The notes under the pieces were generated by a model that was not told the origin of the DNA, did no database searches, and saw only the letters and a program-made list of their open reading frames with translations. A stretch of DNA of 64,000 nt from Salinibacter sp. 10B (GTDB lineage Bacteria; Bacteroidota; Rhodothermia; Rhodothermales; Salinibacteraceae). This document shows positions 52,578 to 61,145 of this stretch, one piece after another. The DNA is taken from contig NZ_MQWC01000004.1 in the NCBI RefSeq assembly GCF_002954405.1, positions 2,407,909-2,471,908 of the forward strand, given 5' to 3'. Made by a program: the position numbers and the translations under genes. Position 1 is the stretch's first letter, and every line of letters starts with the position of its first letter.

Positions 52578-52646
52578 CAAACCGCCCCCCAGGAGTCCTT
52601 GCTCGCTCCACTCACAGCGCCGCGGACGGCCGCCGGGAAAGGAGTT

Positions 52647-52964
52647 TCATTCAGAATGAGGGGGGGCTTCCTCGTACAAGATCTGCTCCTCTTGAACATG
52701 CTCCTCTTGAACAGACGCCCCCCCGCTCAGCGTAGACCGGAATGATTGGAGCTTCGCGAAGAGATTTTCGCCGCACGGGTATGCCTCCCGAAGTGGCCCA
52801 GGAGAGGCCAGGGATTCGCGCCGATGAATGAGGGGCAATACTCTCCCGGTCTCGATGAGCGAACGACTGGCCCTCTCGAGAAATCGTGCCTGTTCTGCAT
52901 GTTCGTAGATGTGTTCAGCATATTCGAGCGATAGCTGCCAAACGTCCAGATTCTCAAATTTAAT
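52647..52964 (-). pseudogene. Internally deleted four-helix-bundle (S23/IVP-type) protein gene
   Basis: On the minus strand, IKFENLDVWQLSLEYAEHIY begins like proteins of the four-helix-bundle family (TIGR02436-type, 23S rRNA intervening-sequence protein). It then passes directly to ARFLERASRSLIETGRVLPL and LREAYPCGENLFAKLQSFRS, the family's C-terminal half. The usual middle, with the IRRAAVSIPSNIAEG-like helix pair of about 40-45 residues, is missing in frame. There is no ATG or GTG at the expected start (codon ATT at 52964). The tail has a 15-nt direct repeat (VQEEHVQEEQ). Best read as a decayed gene remnant. Confidence 0.55.
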
Positions 52965-53116
52965 AGGACACAGGGCATCTGTTGAGGCTCTTGAGCTACC
53001 TTGTTCTACCCTCTATATGAGAGCCTTTGCCGACACGAGAATGATTTCCCATTCAGCCGACGGACTATTTGCCAAGCCGCCATCCGCGGCCTGCCGTCCG
53101 CAGTCAAACAGCTTCT

Positions 53117-53560
53117 ATGTCCACTGACTCCTCCTCCAACTCGGATCCCGCCGCCAAGGACCTGCCCGACGATCTCGGCGGCGTCGCCGGCCTGCTCGAC
53201 ATCGACCTCGTGGAGACCGGCCCCGAGCGCGTGACCGCCACCATGCCAGTCACGGCAAAGCACCACCAGCCCTTCGGGGTCCTGCACGGCGGCGTAAGCG
53301 TGGTCCTCGCGGAAACCGTCGCGAGCATCGGGGCCTACCTGGCCGCTCCCGAAGGGCATACGGCCGTCGGCATGGAGGTGAACGCCAACCACGTCCGCTC
53401 GGTACAAAAAGGGCGCGTGGCGGCCGTGGCGACGCCGCTTCATACGGGACGCACCACCCACGTGTGGAGCGTCAAAATTCACCATGAGGGCGAAAAGCTC
53501 ATCTGCGTGAGTCGCTGCACGCTCGCAATCGTCCAGCAAGAGTCCGCCTCTTCCTCCTAA
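53117..53560 (+). CDS. Hotdog-fold acyl-CoA thioesterase (PaaI/YdiI type)
   Basis: 147 residues from the ATG at 53117. The hotdog signature HHQPFGVLHGGVSVVLAET has the helix Glu expected for the thioesterase group that includes EntH, YdiI and PaaI, followed by NANHVRSVQKGRVAAVATPL and HTGRTTHVWSVKI. It hydrolyses an acyl- or aroyl-CoA. It is 15 nt before the VOC gene and co-transcribed with it; together they hint at aromatic or quinone-related metabolism. Confidence 0.9.
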   Translation: MSTDSSSNSDPAAKDLPDDLGGVAGLLDIDLVETGPERVTATMPVTAKHHQPFGVLHGGVSVVLAETVASIGAYLAAPEGHTAVGMEVNANHVRSVQKGRVAAVATPLHTGRTTHVWSVKIHHEGEKLICVSRCTLAIVQQESASSS

Positions 53561-53575
53561 CTCCCTCGTCCGCCC

Positions 53576-54529
53576 ATGCCCGCCCCCATTCCCGGCCTTC
53601 ACCACATCACGGCCCTTTCGGGCGCTGCGCAGGACACCCTCGACTTCTACGCCGGTGTGCTCGGCCTGCGTCGCGTCAAAACGACGGTCAACTTCGATGA
53701 CCCAAAGACCCATCACCTCTACTACGGCGACACGGTCGGCCGCCCCGGCACGGTCCTTACCTTCTTCCCGTGGCCGCGAGCGCGGCAGGGACGCACCGGG
53801 GCCGGCATGGTACAATCCGTGGCCTTCGCCATTCCCGCAGACGCGCTCGACCCGTGGAACGCTCACCTCAATGAGGCCGGGATTTCTGTCCGTCGTACAG
53901 AGTTGTTCGGCGACCCTGTGCTACGCTTCGACGACCCCTTCGGCCTCACCCTGGAGTTGGTCGCCACCGACACGATGACGAACAGCGGCGCATGGGGCGA
54001 CGGCCCGATCTCGTCCGAGCACGCCCTCCGCGGATTTCATGCGCCCGTCCTCCCCATCTTCTCCGACGATCGCACGCCCGACCTCTTCACAGACCTCTTC
54101 GGGTGGACGCAGGTCCAAGAGAGCGAGAATCGGCGCCGATTTCAGGCGCCGGACTCGGACCTGGCGAACGTCGTTGACCTCCAGGTCCAGGAACGGCACC
54201 CATCGGGCCGAATGGGACAGGGCACGGTGCACCACATTGCCTTCCGGGCTCGCGATGCCGACGAGCAGAAGGAATGGCAGACAGCACTCCGCGACCGCGG
54301 TCTGCAGGTAACAGACGTGAAGGACCGGCAGTATTTTCAATCCATCTATTTCCGCGACCCGAACTGGACCTCCGGGATTCTCTTCGAAATCGCAACGGAC
54401 GGTCCCGGCTTTCTGGACGACGAAGCCGAGGCCGAACTTGGCGAGACGCTCCGGATCCCGTCCTGGTTGGAAGCGGACCGCTCTGAGATCGAAGATGCCC
54501 TGCCGGCCCTCACGTCGCCAACTGCGTAG
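53576..54529 (+). CDS. VOC-family ring-cleaving dioxygenase-like protein (MhqO type)
   Basis: 317 residues in two glyoxalase/VOC halves. N-terminal half: IPGLHHITALSGAAQDTLDF and YAGVLGLRRVKTTVNFDDPK. C-terminal half: GTVHHIAFRARDADEQKEW and TSGILFEIATDGPGF, with the metal ligands His, His and Glu in expected places. The pattern matches MhqO/MhqA-type putative hydroquinone dioxygenases, which protect against quinones in Bacillus. Acidic C-terminus. Second gene of an operon with the thioesterase. Confidence 0.85.
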   Translation: MPAPIPGLHHITALSGAAQDTLDFYAGVLGLRRVKTTVNFDDPKTHHLYYGDTVGRPGTVLTFFPWPRARQGRTGAGMVQSVAFAIPADALDPWNAHLNEAGISVRRTELFGDPVLRFDDPFGLTLELVATDTMTNSGAWGDGPISSEHALRGFHAPVLPIFSDDRTPDLFTDLFGWTQVQESENRRRFQAPDSDLANVVDLQVQERHPSGRMGQGTVHHIAFRARDADEQKEWQTALRDRGLQVTDVKDRQYFQSIYFRDPNWTSGILFEIATDGPGFLDDEAEAELGETLRIPSWLEADRSEIEDALPALTSPTA

Positions 54530-54561
54530 CGCGACGGCAGGCGTCTCGGCAAGAACGAGAA

Positions 54562-55944
54562 TCACGCCGGGGCCGCGTCGGGGGCCTCTTCGTCGATTTC
54601 TCGGTCCAGCTTCTCGGTGCTGATCCCCAGTTTGTGCTCCATCTCCTCGAGGGTCAGATTCTTCGTCTCAGGCATGAGGAACCAGGCGAAGAAGAACTGC
54701 AAAAGCATCATGGCGGCGAAGAAGGCAAAAGCATGCCCCCCGGAGGCGTCTGCAATGATGGGAAACACCCAGGTCACGAGAGCGGCCATCACCCAGTGCG
54801 TTGCACTGCCCAGGGACTGCCCTTTCGACCGCACGCGGTTCGGAAAGATTTCGGAGATAAACACCCAGATGACTGCCCCCTGCGAAAAGGCGAAAAACGC
54901 AATGAAACCGAGCAGCCCGACGAGCACGAGAACGCCGGGCGTCGGGGCATAAAACTCATACGCAACGAGCCCCAGACACGCGGCCGTTCCCAACGACCCG
55001 ATGAGCAGAAGAATGCGCCGGCCAAACTTGTCTATGACCGCCATGCCGACGAGCGTAAACACGAAATTCGTACCGCCGATGGCCACGGACTGAAGGAGGG
55101 CAGCGTCGGTGGCCGCCCCCGCCATTTCGAAGATGCGAGGCGCGTAGTACATGAGGGCGTTGATGCCGGACAGCTGGTTGAACATGGCAACGGCCCAGGC
55201 CAGAAAGATGACGAATCCGTATTCGGGCTGAAAGAGCGGCTCGTCTGGTTTCCGTCTCTCCCTCATCAACGACGCCTTAATCTGCTGGAGCGACGCCTCA
55301 ACCGACTCGATGCCGAGCCACGTGAGCACGTCCCTCGCGTCTTCTGCCCGGTCGTTCTTCACGAGCCACCGCGGGCTGTCCGGAACCAAAAAGAGAAGTC
55401 CAAAGAAGAGGGTGGCCGGAAGGGCCTCCACCCCCAGCATCCAGCGCCACGACGACGTGGGGATGTACTGAGCCACGAGATAGTTGGAAATATACGCCAG
55501 CAGGATGCCCACGACAATGTTGAGCTGATGGGCAGCCACCAACCGTCCCCGTACGTCTGCAGGAGAGATTTCGGCGATATACATGGGCCCTACGACGGAT
55601 ACGCCCCCAACGGCAATGCCCCCAAGGAACCGGTAGAGGAGAAAAGCCACCCAGCTGGACGTGAGAGCGCTTCCAAGAGCAGAGACCGTAAAGAACACGG
55701 CCAGCACAATCATGACGGTGCGGCGCCCATACGCATCGGCGGGCCGCCCGGCAGTGAGAGCCCCGACGATCGTGCCTCCCAGGGCCGCGGCCACCGTAAA
55801 GCCGAGCCAGAATTCTTCGAGGGCGAAGACGGTCTGGATCGCCCCTTCAGCCCCGGAGATGACCGCCGTATCGAAACCAAAGAGAAACCCCCCGAGCGCC
55901 GCAACAAGCGTGCTCAGGTACACGGACAAATGAGAGGATTTCAT
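54562..55944 (-). CDS. Sugar-porter family MFS transporter (likely fructose/H+ symporter)
   Basis: 460 residues, twelve transmembrane helices. Sugar porter marks: GFLFGFDTAVISGA in helix 1, GRPADAYGRR after helix 2, PDSPRWLVKN after helix 6, NQLSGINALMYYAPRIFEMA in helix 7 and PETKNLTLEEME at the end. Inner membrane. It is the last gene of the minus-strand fructan locus, 45 nt after the fructokinase, so fructose is the likely substrate. Confidence 0.92.
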   Translation of the reverse strand: MKSSHLSVYLSTLVAALGGFLFGFDTAVISGAEGAIQTVFALEEFWLGFTVAAALGGTIVGALTAGRPADAYGRRTVMIVLAVFFTVSALGSALTSSWVAFLLYRFLGGIAVGGVSVVGPMYIAEISPADVRGRLVAAHQLNIVVGILLAYISNYLVAQYIPTSSWRWMLGVEALPATLFFGLLFLVPDSPRWLVKNDRAEDARDVLTWLGIESVEASLQQIKASLMRERRKPDEPLFQPEYGFVIFLAWAVAMFNQLSGINALMYYAPRIFEMAGAATDAALLQSVAIGGTNFVFTLVGMAVIDKFGRRILLLIGSLGTAACLGLVAYEFYAPTPGVLVLVGLLGFIAFFAFSQGAVIWVFISEIFPNRVRSKGQSLGSATHWVMAALVTWVFPIIADASGGHAFAFFAAMMLLQFFFAWFLMPETKNLTLEEMEHKLGISTEKLDREIDEEAPDAAPA

Positions 55945-55989
55945 ATCGTCAACACCGACAGTCAGAAGGGAATGACGTTCGCAAAGGGA

Positions 55990-56898
55990 TTACGTGGCTC
56001 GCTGGTTGCTCTCGCCCACGAGGGTCTCAACGTCAGCCAGAGACTCTACGTCGTAGGAGGGAAGGGCCCCGGACCGGGAGGCCACAAAGGCCCCGAGGCG
56101 GTTGGCACGATCGAGCAGGATCTCCCCGTTCTGATCGTTAATGATCCCAGAGAGAAAGGCCGCGAGAAACGCATCGCCTGCCCCCACGGTGTCGGCCACC
56201 TCCGTTGCATAACCAGGGTGTGACCAGTACTGCCCCTCGTTCCAGAGCCGGGCCCCCTCCCCTCCCAGGGTCACGCAGACAGCCGAGCAGCCGAATGTAT
56301 CCGCCAGAGCCCCCATGGCCGCCTCGGCCCCATTCGGCAACCCGAACCAGGTCCGAAGACGGTGGAGTTCGTGATCGTTCAGTTTCACCACGTCGGCAAT
56401 CGACAGGGAGCGCTCTACCACGTCGCGGTCAATGTATGGGGGGCGCAGGTTAATGTCGAATATCCGCAGGGCATTGGTCTCACAAAGCGCCTGAATGGTT
56501 TGACGTGACGTCCCGGCCCGCTGGGCGAGACTGCCAAACACAACGGCGGCCGCCCGCTCGCCCCGTTGCTGGAGCGGGTCGGACAACGTGATGGCATCCC
56601 AAGCCGCCGGTTCCACGATCTCGTAGTCCGGCTCGCCTCCATCGTCCAGCGCGACCCGCACAAATCCGGTGGGGAGCGTGTCGTCGACCTGCATGAGATC
56701 GGTCTCGAGGCCATAGACGCGCAGCCGGCGCAACGCCTCGTCGCCGAGCACATCGTTTCCGACCCGACTCACAAAGCCGACATCCTCCCCGAGGGCGCGC
56801 AGGTGGCACGCCACGTTAAACGGCGCCCCCCCTAAGAAAAGGCCGTCGGGCAGCGCATCCCAGAGAATTTCTCCGACGCAGAGAATTTCGTCACTCAT
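55990..56898 (-). CDS. PfkB-family fructokinase
   Basis: 302 residues from the ATG at 56898 (MSDEILCVGEILWDALPDG); the long in-frame upstream stretch is translated spacer. Sugar-binding GGAPFNVACHLRALG near the N-terminus and the ATP/catalytic DTVGAGDAFLAAFLSG with the base Asp near the C-terminus define the PfkB (ribokinase) fold. The first motif is that of fructokinases. It would phosphorylate the fructose released by the GH32 enzyme and imported by the adjacent transporter. Confidence 0.9.
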   Translation of the reverse strand: MSDEILCVGEILWDALPDGLFLGGAPFNVACHLRALGEDVGFVSRVGNDVLGDEALRRLRVYGLETDLMQVDDTLPTGFVRVALDDGGEPDYEIVEPAAWDAITLSDPLQQRGERAAAVVFGSLAQRAGTSRQTIQALCETNALRIFDINLRPPYIDRDVVERSLSIADVVKLNDHELHRLRTWFGLPNGAEAAMGALADTFGCSAVCVTLGGEGARLWNEGQYWSHPGYATEVADTVGAGDAFLAAFLSGIINDQNGEILLDRANRLGAFVASRSGALPSYDVESLADVETLVGESNQRAT

Positions 56899-56978
56899 GA
56901 AGACATGCGAAACAGTAAAGGAAAGCGTAGAATCGTACTCATGGCAGCGGGTCGTCGCTCTTTTCGCCGGTTCGTGAC

Positions 56979-57007
56979 GCGTAATGAATAAGGCGTAATG
57001 AGTGAAG
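56979..57007. repeat. Tandem 14/15-bp repeat between fructokinase and GH32 genes
   Basis: GCGTAATGAATAAG at 56979-56992 is followed directly by GCGTAATGAGTGAAG at 56993-57007. Read on the minus strand it encodes THYALFITRH, a string that recurs in spurious predicted proteins of many bacteria, so it is a spacer repeat rather than coding. Confidence 0.55.
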
Positions 57008-57114
57008 CGGGAGAATCTGCTTGATCTCCGCCTCCCTATTGTTTCGCGTCCCTGATCAGCGAGTGTCCCCCTCAAGGTCCACACGTCCCGCAGCAAGAGG
57101 GAACGCGATACCAG

Positions 57115-58719
57115 CTATCGGCTCGGCCAAATCGATCGAAGCGACCAGGCCTCAAGCCGAACGAGCTGCGCCGGTCCGCCCTCTGCAACGAGGGAAACGC
57201 CGTCGCTTTCCGGGCGCGGGAAAATGCGATGGGTGAGCACCCGCGCCCCGTCGTTCGCAAAGACCTCAACCGAAGAGCGGTCCACAAAAATGTGCAGCTT
57301 CACGCGGCCGTCCGGGGTCGCAAGGGGAGCAGCATCCCGGGACGCAAAGGCGTCGTGGAAGTCCACTGCGCCGGAGGTTGTCCGGTCTACGAAGACGGAA
57401 TCGGTCGCAGCGTCGTAGCCGACAATCGTGCGCTCGTTCTTCCCTTCCCGCACGGCCACCCCCACCGTCTCAGCGTCTCCCGGCTCAAACTCGGCCACAA
57501 TTTCCAGCGTTTGTCCCGAGATCCCGTCCTCAGCAAGCGAGGTCATCCCGGACTCGATGGTGCGCCCCTCCAGCTGCACGGCATTCTCGCGCAACTGCTG
57601 AAGCTCCTCCACGGGCCGCTGCACCAGCCGCCGGGTGCCATCAATGGTGCGAACGTGAACAGAGCGGGGAATCGTCTGCGCGCTGCGCCAAGGCGACGTT
57701 GGAATGTCCTGCGCGTACTCCCAGTTGTTCATCCAGGCCATCCAGAGCGCCCGGCCGTCCTCTTCGGGCACATTATTCCAGGGGATCACCGCGTAGAAGT
57801 CTGGGCCGTAGTCGACCCAATGGGGCGCAGTCTCCAATCCGCCCTCGCGGGGGGTGAACGTGGTGCCATCAAAGCTCCCCAAAAAGTACTGCCCACCGGA
57901 GCCTCCCGCAACCGATCCCGGATTGAGGTCGACCTGCAACACCCACTGCTCCTGATCGCTGCCCTCGACCGGCACCTGAAAAAGCGCCGGGCACTCCCAA
58001 ATGCCGTCTGTGCCGCCCGCCGGGCCGAATTCACTCATGAGTGACCAGTCCTTCAGGTTCGTCGACTCGTAAAACTGTACCTTGTGCTGGGTGGGAAGGG
58101 CAATGGTCATCACCCACTTCTCGCCGGGGGCGTACCAGAAGACGTTGGGGTCGCGGAAATTGGGATCGGGGTGTTCGAGCACCGGATTCCCCTCGTACTT
58201 CGTCCAGGTCTCGCCCCCGTCGGTACTGTAGGCCAGCGACTGCGCCTGATCGGTCGAGTCCTCCGCAATCGTGTAGTGGCTCGTGTAGATGGCCACCATC
58301 GGGGCCTGGCCGTCGTTCGTTCCAAAGCCTGCGGTGTTGTTTTCGTCCACCACCGCACTCCCCGAAAAGATCATCTCGTTTCCTTCTTCGGGAATCGCCA
58401 CGCCCTGATGCTCCCAGTGCACGAGATCCTCGGTCGTCGCGTGGTTCCAGCTCATGTGTCCCCAGGTGTTCCCCTCGGGGTTGTACTGGTGGAAGAAGTG
58501 AAAAACCCCATCGTTATAGACCATCCCGTTGGGGTCGTTCATCCAGTTCTGCCGGGGCGTGTAGTGAAACTGGGGCCGATACTGCTCGTCGAACGTCGGC
58601 TCCTCAGCTGCCAAGTCGTCCGGAGGAGGTGAAGACGAGTCGGACCCGCAGCCGGCGACGGTAAACAGGATCAGCCCACTGACGAACAGGGACAGTGTGG
58701 TGCGCAAGAGACGAGACAT
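57115..58719 (-). CDS. Glycoside hydrolase family 32 fructanase lipoprotein
   Basis: 534 residues from the ATG at 58719, with lipobox FTVAGC, so the enzyme is anchored outside the cytoplasm. The five-blade GH32 domain shows the nucleophile in NWMNDPNGMVY, the transition-state Asp in NFRDPNVFW and the acid/base Glu in IWECPALF. The C-terminal beta-sandwich ends with KLHIFVDRSSVEVFANDG. It hydrolyses beta-fructans such as levan or inulin, or sucrose; specificity cannot be read. It sits between SusD and fructokinase genes. Confidence 0.94.
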   Translation of the reverse strand: MSRLLRTTLSLFVSGLILFTVAGCGSDSSSPPPDDLAAEEPTFDEQYRPQFHYTPRQNWMNDPNGMVYNDGVFHFFHQYNPEGNTWGHMSWNHATTEDLVHWEHQGVAIPEEGNEMIFSGSAVVDENNTAGFGTNDGQAPMVAIYTSHYTIAEDSTDQAQSLAYSTDGGETWTKYEGNPVLEHPDPNFRDPNVFWYAPGEKWVMTIALPTQHKVQFYESTNLKDWSLMSEFGPAGGTDGIWECPALFQVPVEGSDQEQWVLQVDLNPGSVAGGSGGQYFLGSFDGTTFTPREGGLETAPHWVDYGPDFYAVIPWNNVPEEDGRALWMAWMNNWEYAQDIPTSPWRSAQTIPRSVHVRTIDGTRRLVQRPVEELQQLRENAVQLEGRTIESGMTSLAEDGISGQTLEIVAEFEPGDAETVGVAVREGKNERTIVGYDAATDSVFVDRTTSGAVDFHDAFASRDAAPLATPDGRVKLHIFVDRSSVEVFANDGARVLTHRIFPRPESDGVSLVAEGGPAQLVRLEAWSLRSIWPSR

Positions 58720-58851
58720 GGGAGTGGCATTGGGTGGATTGAAATGGAGCACTCAAAACGTAGAACCGATTTCCGGAATCGGCGGAATGGATGATACTAC
58801 TGAGGCAGCATTGAATGGCTCTCCGAGCGTTTAAATACATTCTGGCGCCGC

Positions 58852-58979
58852 TCTAGTGGTCAATCAAGCTGCAGCGGTCGGGTGCCGAATTGAACAACTG
58901 TGTTGAATACGCCATTCTGCGGCCTGAATACAGTCCACTGGCCATCGTCCTACCCGACATGGAAAATGTGACGCCCCAC
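58852..58979. repeat. ~128-bp dispersed repeat, copy 2
   Basis: Begins TCTAGTGGTCAATCAAGCTG, ~88 % identical to 817-945 in the same orientation. It lies in the 626-nt spacer between susD and the GH32 gene (58720-59345). The rest of that spacer shows no gene, only a short CTGCAC/GTGCAG hairpin at 59315-59329 just after the susD stop, so the element may separate the porin genes from the enzyme genes. Confidence 0.8.
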
Positions 58980-59345
58980 CAGGACATCTCATACCAGATG
59001 ACGAGAATGGTTACGCACTTTGCTGGAAGCGTTTCGGAACGAATGGAGCACGAGGCGGCCTTCGGCCCCGCCTCGGGACGGACGTCCGTTCTGACGGGGG
59101 GCAGATGCACATCGATCCTTCGGAGATGGTCTCCCATCTAGCAGATGAGGGCATTCTCGGAGGAACGTGGAGAACCGTCCTTCGAGATGATGCACATAGG
59201 CACCCATTGTGTTAGCAGACGTCGCCGTTGCCCGCGGCACAGATTCGGCAGCATCGCCACGTCCACCGTCGAGTTTCCTCAGTCGGGAAGCAGGAGCACA
59301 CCGAGCGCCTGAACCTGCACGCGGTGCAGCCCCGTCAATACAGGA

Positions 59346-61079
59346 CTACCAGCCTGGATTCTGCTGGTAGCTGCCGTCGCTGAAGTCAATCTGCTGCTGC
59401 GGGATCGGGAGGTACTCGTCGCGCCCCTCCTGGAACTGGGCGTCCTGGAGATAATCGCGCCGCTGCTTCTCCGTTGCGAAGTACTCGTTCAGCGTCTCGG
59501 CGGCGATGCCCCACCGCACGAGGTCGAAGAAGCGCCAGCCCTCCATCCCCAGCTCCAGCCGCCGCTCGAAGCGAAGCGCCTGCCGGGCGTTCGCCTGCGT
59601 CCAGTTGATGTTCTGCCCGTCTCGGTAGGGCTCGATCTGGTAGTTGGATACGTTATTTCCGTCGGCGTCTTTCACCGTGCTATTCGCCGCCCGAGTCCGA
59701 ATCCGGTTGATGATGGGCAGGGCCTCGTCCTCACGACCCAGTTCAATTAGGGCCTCTGCCTTCCAGAGCAGCACGTCGGCGTAGCGGATGACGTTGTTGT
59801 TCTTCGAGCTCGCGTAGAAGAAGACCACCTGCTGGACCGAGGGTGACCCCACCGGCTGCAGTCCCTTCATCGACGTGTACGGGCCGTACGTGGCCGGTGC
59901 CCGAGCCCACACGTCAGGGTCGTAAATTTGGTCGTTGTCGTACTTAAAGGGATGTCCCTCCAGGGCGACGGAGTGGTCCAGCCGCGGATCAACGGTGTTC
60001 TGCTGGAAGTCTTCGGGCTCCGTCAGCGAGTTTTGGTTGAATGTGTCGAACAGCGGCAGGCCGTCGCTGTCGGTCTGGAACGCGTTGACGAAGTTCTGGC
60101 TCGGAATGTGGAACCAGCAGCACCCGAACCCTTCATTCATCGGGTAGTTGAGCGCATTCTCCATATTCACGCGCCCGCGGACCGTGCCATCGTTCCGGGA
60201 GCGCTGGACCGCAAAGACCGCCTCGCCCCCGTCGGTATTGTCAAACTCCCAGAGGAAGTTTTTCCGGATGTCGTCGAACAGAGAATATTCGCCGGAGGCC
60301 TCCAACTCATTTACGAGGCTCACGACGGTCTGCAGCTTGTCGTCCTGAATCTCCACCACCTCGTGGTTGGAAGGATCCTGGCGGTAGGCCTGGTACAGCC
60401 GCGTCTTCGCCAGGTAGGCTTTTGCTGCCCACTGGTCAATGCGCCCCACCTCAGGCTGCGACTCAGGAAGGTTGTCGGCCGCAAACTGAAAGTCCGCCGC
60501 AATCTTGTCCCAGAGCTCCTGACTCGTGAACTCCCGGTTGGAGACGTTCTTCAGTTCGCGCTCCTCATTCGCCTCAATGAAGGGCACGTGCTTGAACATG
60601 ATCTTGAGCATGAAGTGGAAATGGCCCCGAATAAACCGCACTTCTGCCTCTCGCCGCGTCTTTAGCGGGAACTCCTCCTCCGAAATCTCCGCGAGCTTCT
60701 CCAGGGCGAGGTTGGCGCGGGAAATGCCCTGATAGCTCTTAAACCAGAACTGATCGGCCTTGTCGAGGTCCGTCCGAATGGAGGAGAACTGCTCGTAGTT
60801 GTTGTACACGCCCTGGTCGGCCACCGACCCGCCGCCCTTGTAGGCATTGTCGGACCGGACGCTCCCCCACGGCCACGGGTCGGTGTAGGTGGCCGCGTCC
60901 CAGTGCCCGTTGCCCAGGGCCGCATACGCCGCGGTGACCAGGCCCTCGACCCGGTCGGGCGTGTTCAACTGGTCCCCGCTGAGCTTACCGGAGGGATTTT
61001 CGTCCAGGGCGCTGTCGCACGCGAGGAGCGTCCCCGCAATTAAAAGGAATGATAACAGTCTGAGCATTCGCATGGTCAT
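59346..61079 (-). CDS. SusD/RagB-family glycan-binding lipoprotein
   Basis: 577 residues with signal and lipobox TLLAC. Helical TPR-like SusD features: the N-terminal TPDRVEGLVTAAYAALGNGH, WFKSYQGISRANLALEKL, AEVRFIRGHFHFMLKIMF, VIRYADVLLWKAEALIELG, and near the end LELGMEGWRFFDLVRWG. It caps the SusC porin on the cell surface and binds oligosaccharide, here probably fructan. A tandem ATG two codons in (61073) is an alternative start. 66 nt downstream of the SusC gene. Confidence 0.95.
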   Translation of the reverse strand: MTMRMLRLLSFLLIAGTLLACDSALDENPSGKLSGDQLNTPDRVEGLVTAAYAALGNGHWDAATYTDPWPWGSVRSDNAYKGGGSVADQGVYNNYEQFSSIRTDLDKADQFWFKSYQGISRANLALEKLAEISEEEFPLKTRREAEVRFIRGHFHFMLKIMFKHVPFIEANEERELKNVSNREFTSQELWDKIAADFQFAADNLPESQPEVGRIDQWAAKAYLAKTRLYQAYRQDPSNHEVVEIQDDKLQTVVSLVNELEASGEYSLFDDIRKNFLWEFDNTDGGEAVFAVQRSRNDGTVRGRVNMENALNYPMNEGFGCCWFHIPSQNFVNAFQTDSDGLPLFDTFNQNSLTEPEDFQQNTVDPRLDHSVALEGHPFKYDNDQIYDPDVWARAPATYGPYTSMKGLQPVGSPSVQQVVFFYASSKNNNVIRYADVLLWKAEALIELGREDEALPIINRIRTRAANSTVKDADGNNVSNYQIEPYRDGQNINWTQANARQALRFERRLELGMEGWRFFDLVRWGIAAETLNEYFATEKQRRDYLQDAQFQEGRDEYLPIPQQQIDFSDGSYQQNPGW

Positions 61080-61145
61080 CCGTTCGTATGGTCTATAGGG
61101 TGAGCTCGCGGGTGCGTCGTCGGTCCTGGTTGGTTCCTGGTCGGG

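Noticed and set aside
54634-56223. 529-codon open frame antisense to the sugar porter and fructokinase
   Set aside because: Spans two well-supported genes on the other strand and the spacer between them; no recognisable domain.
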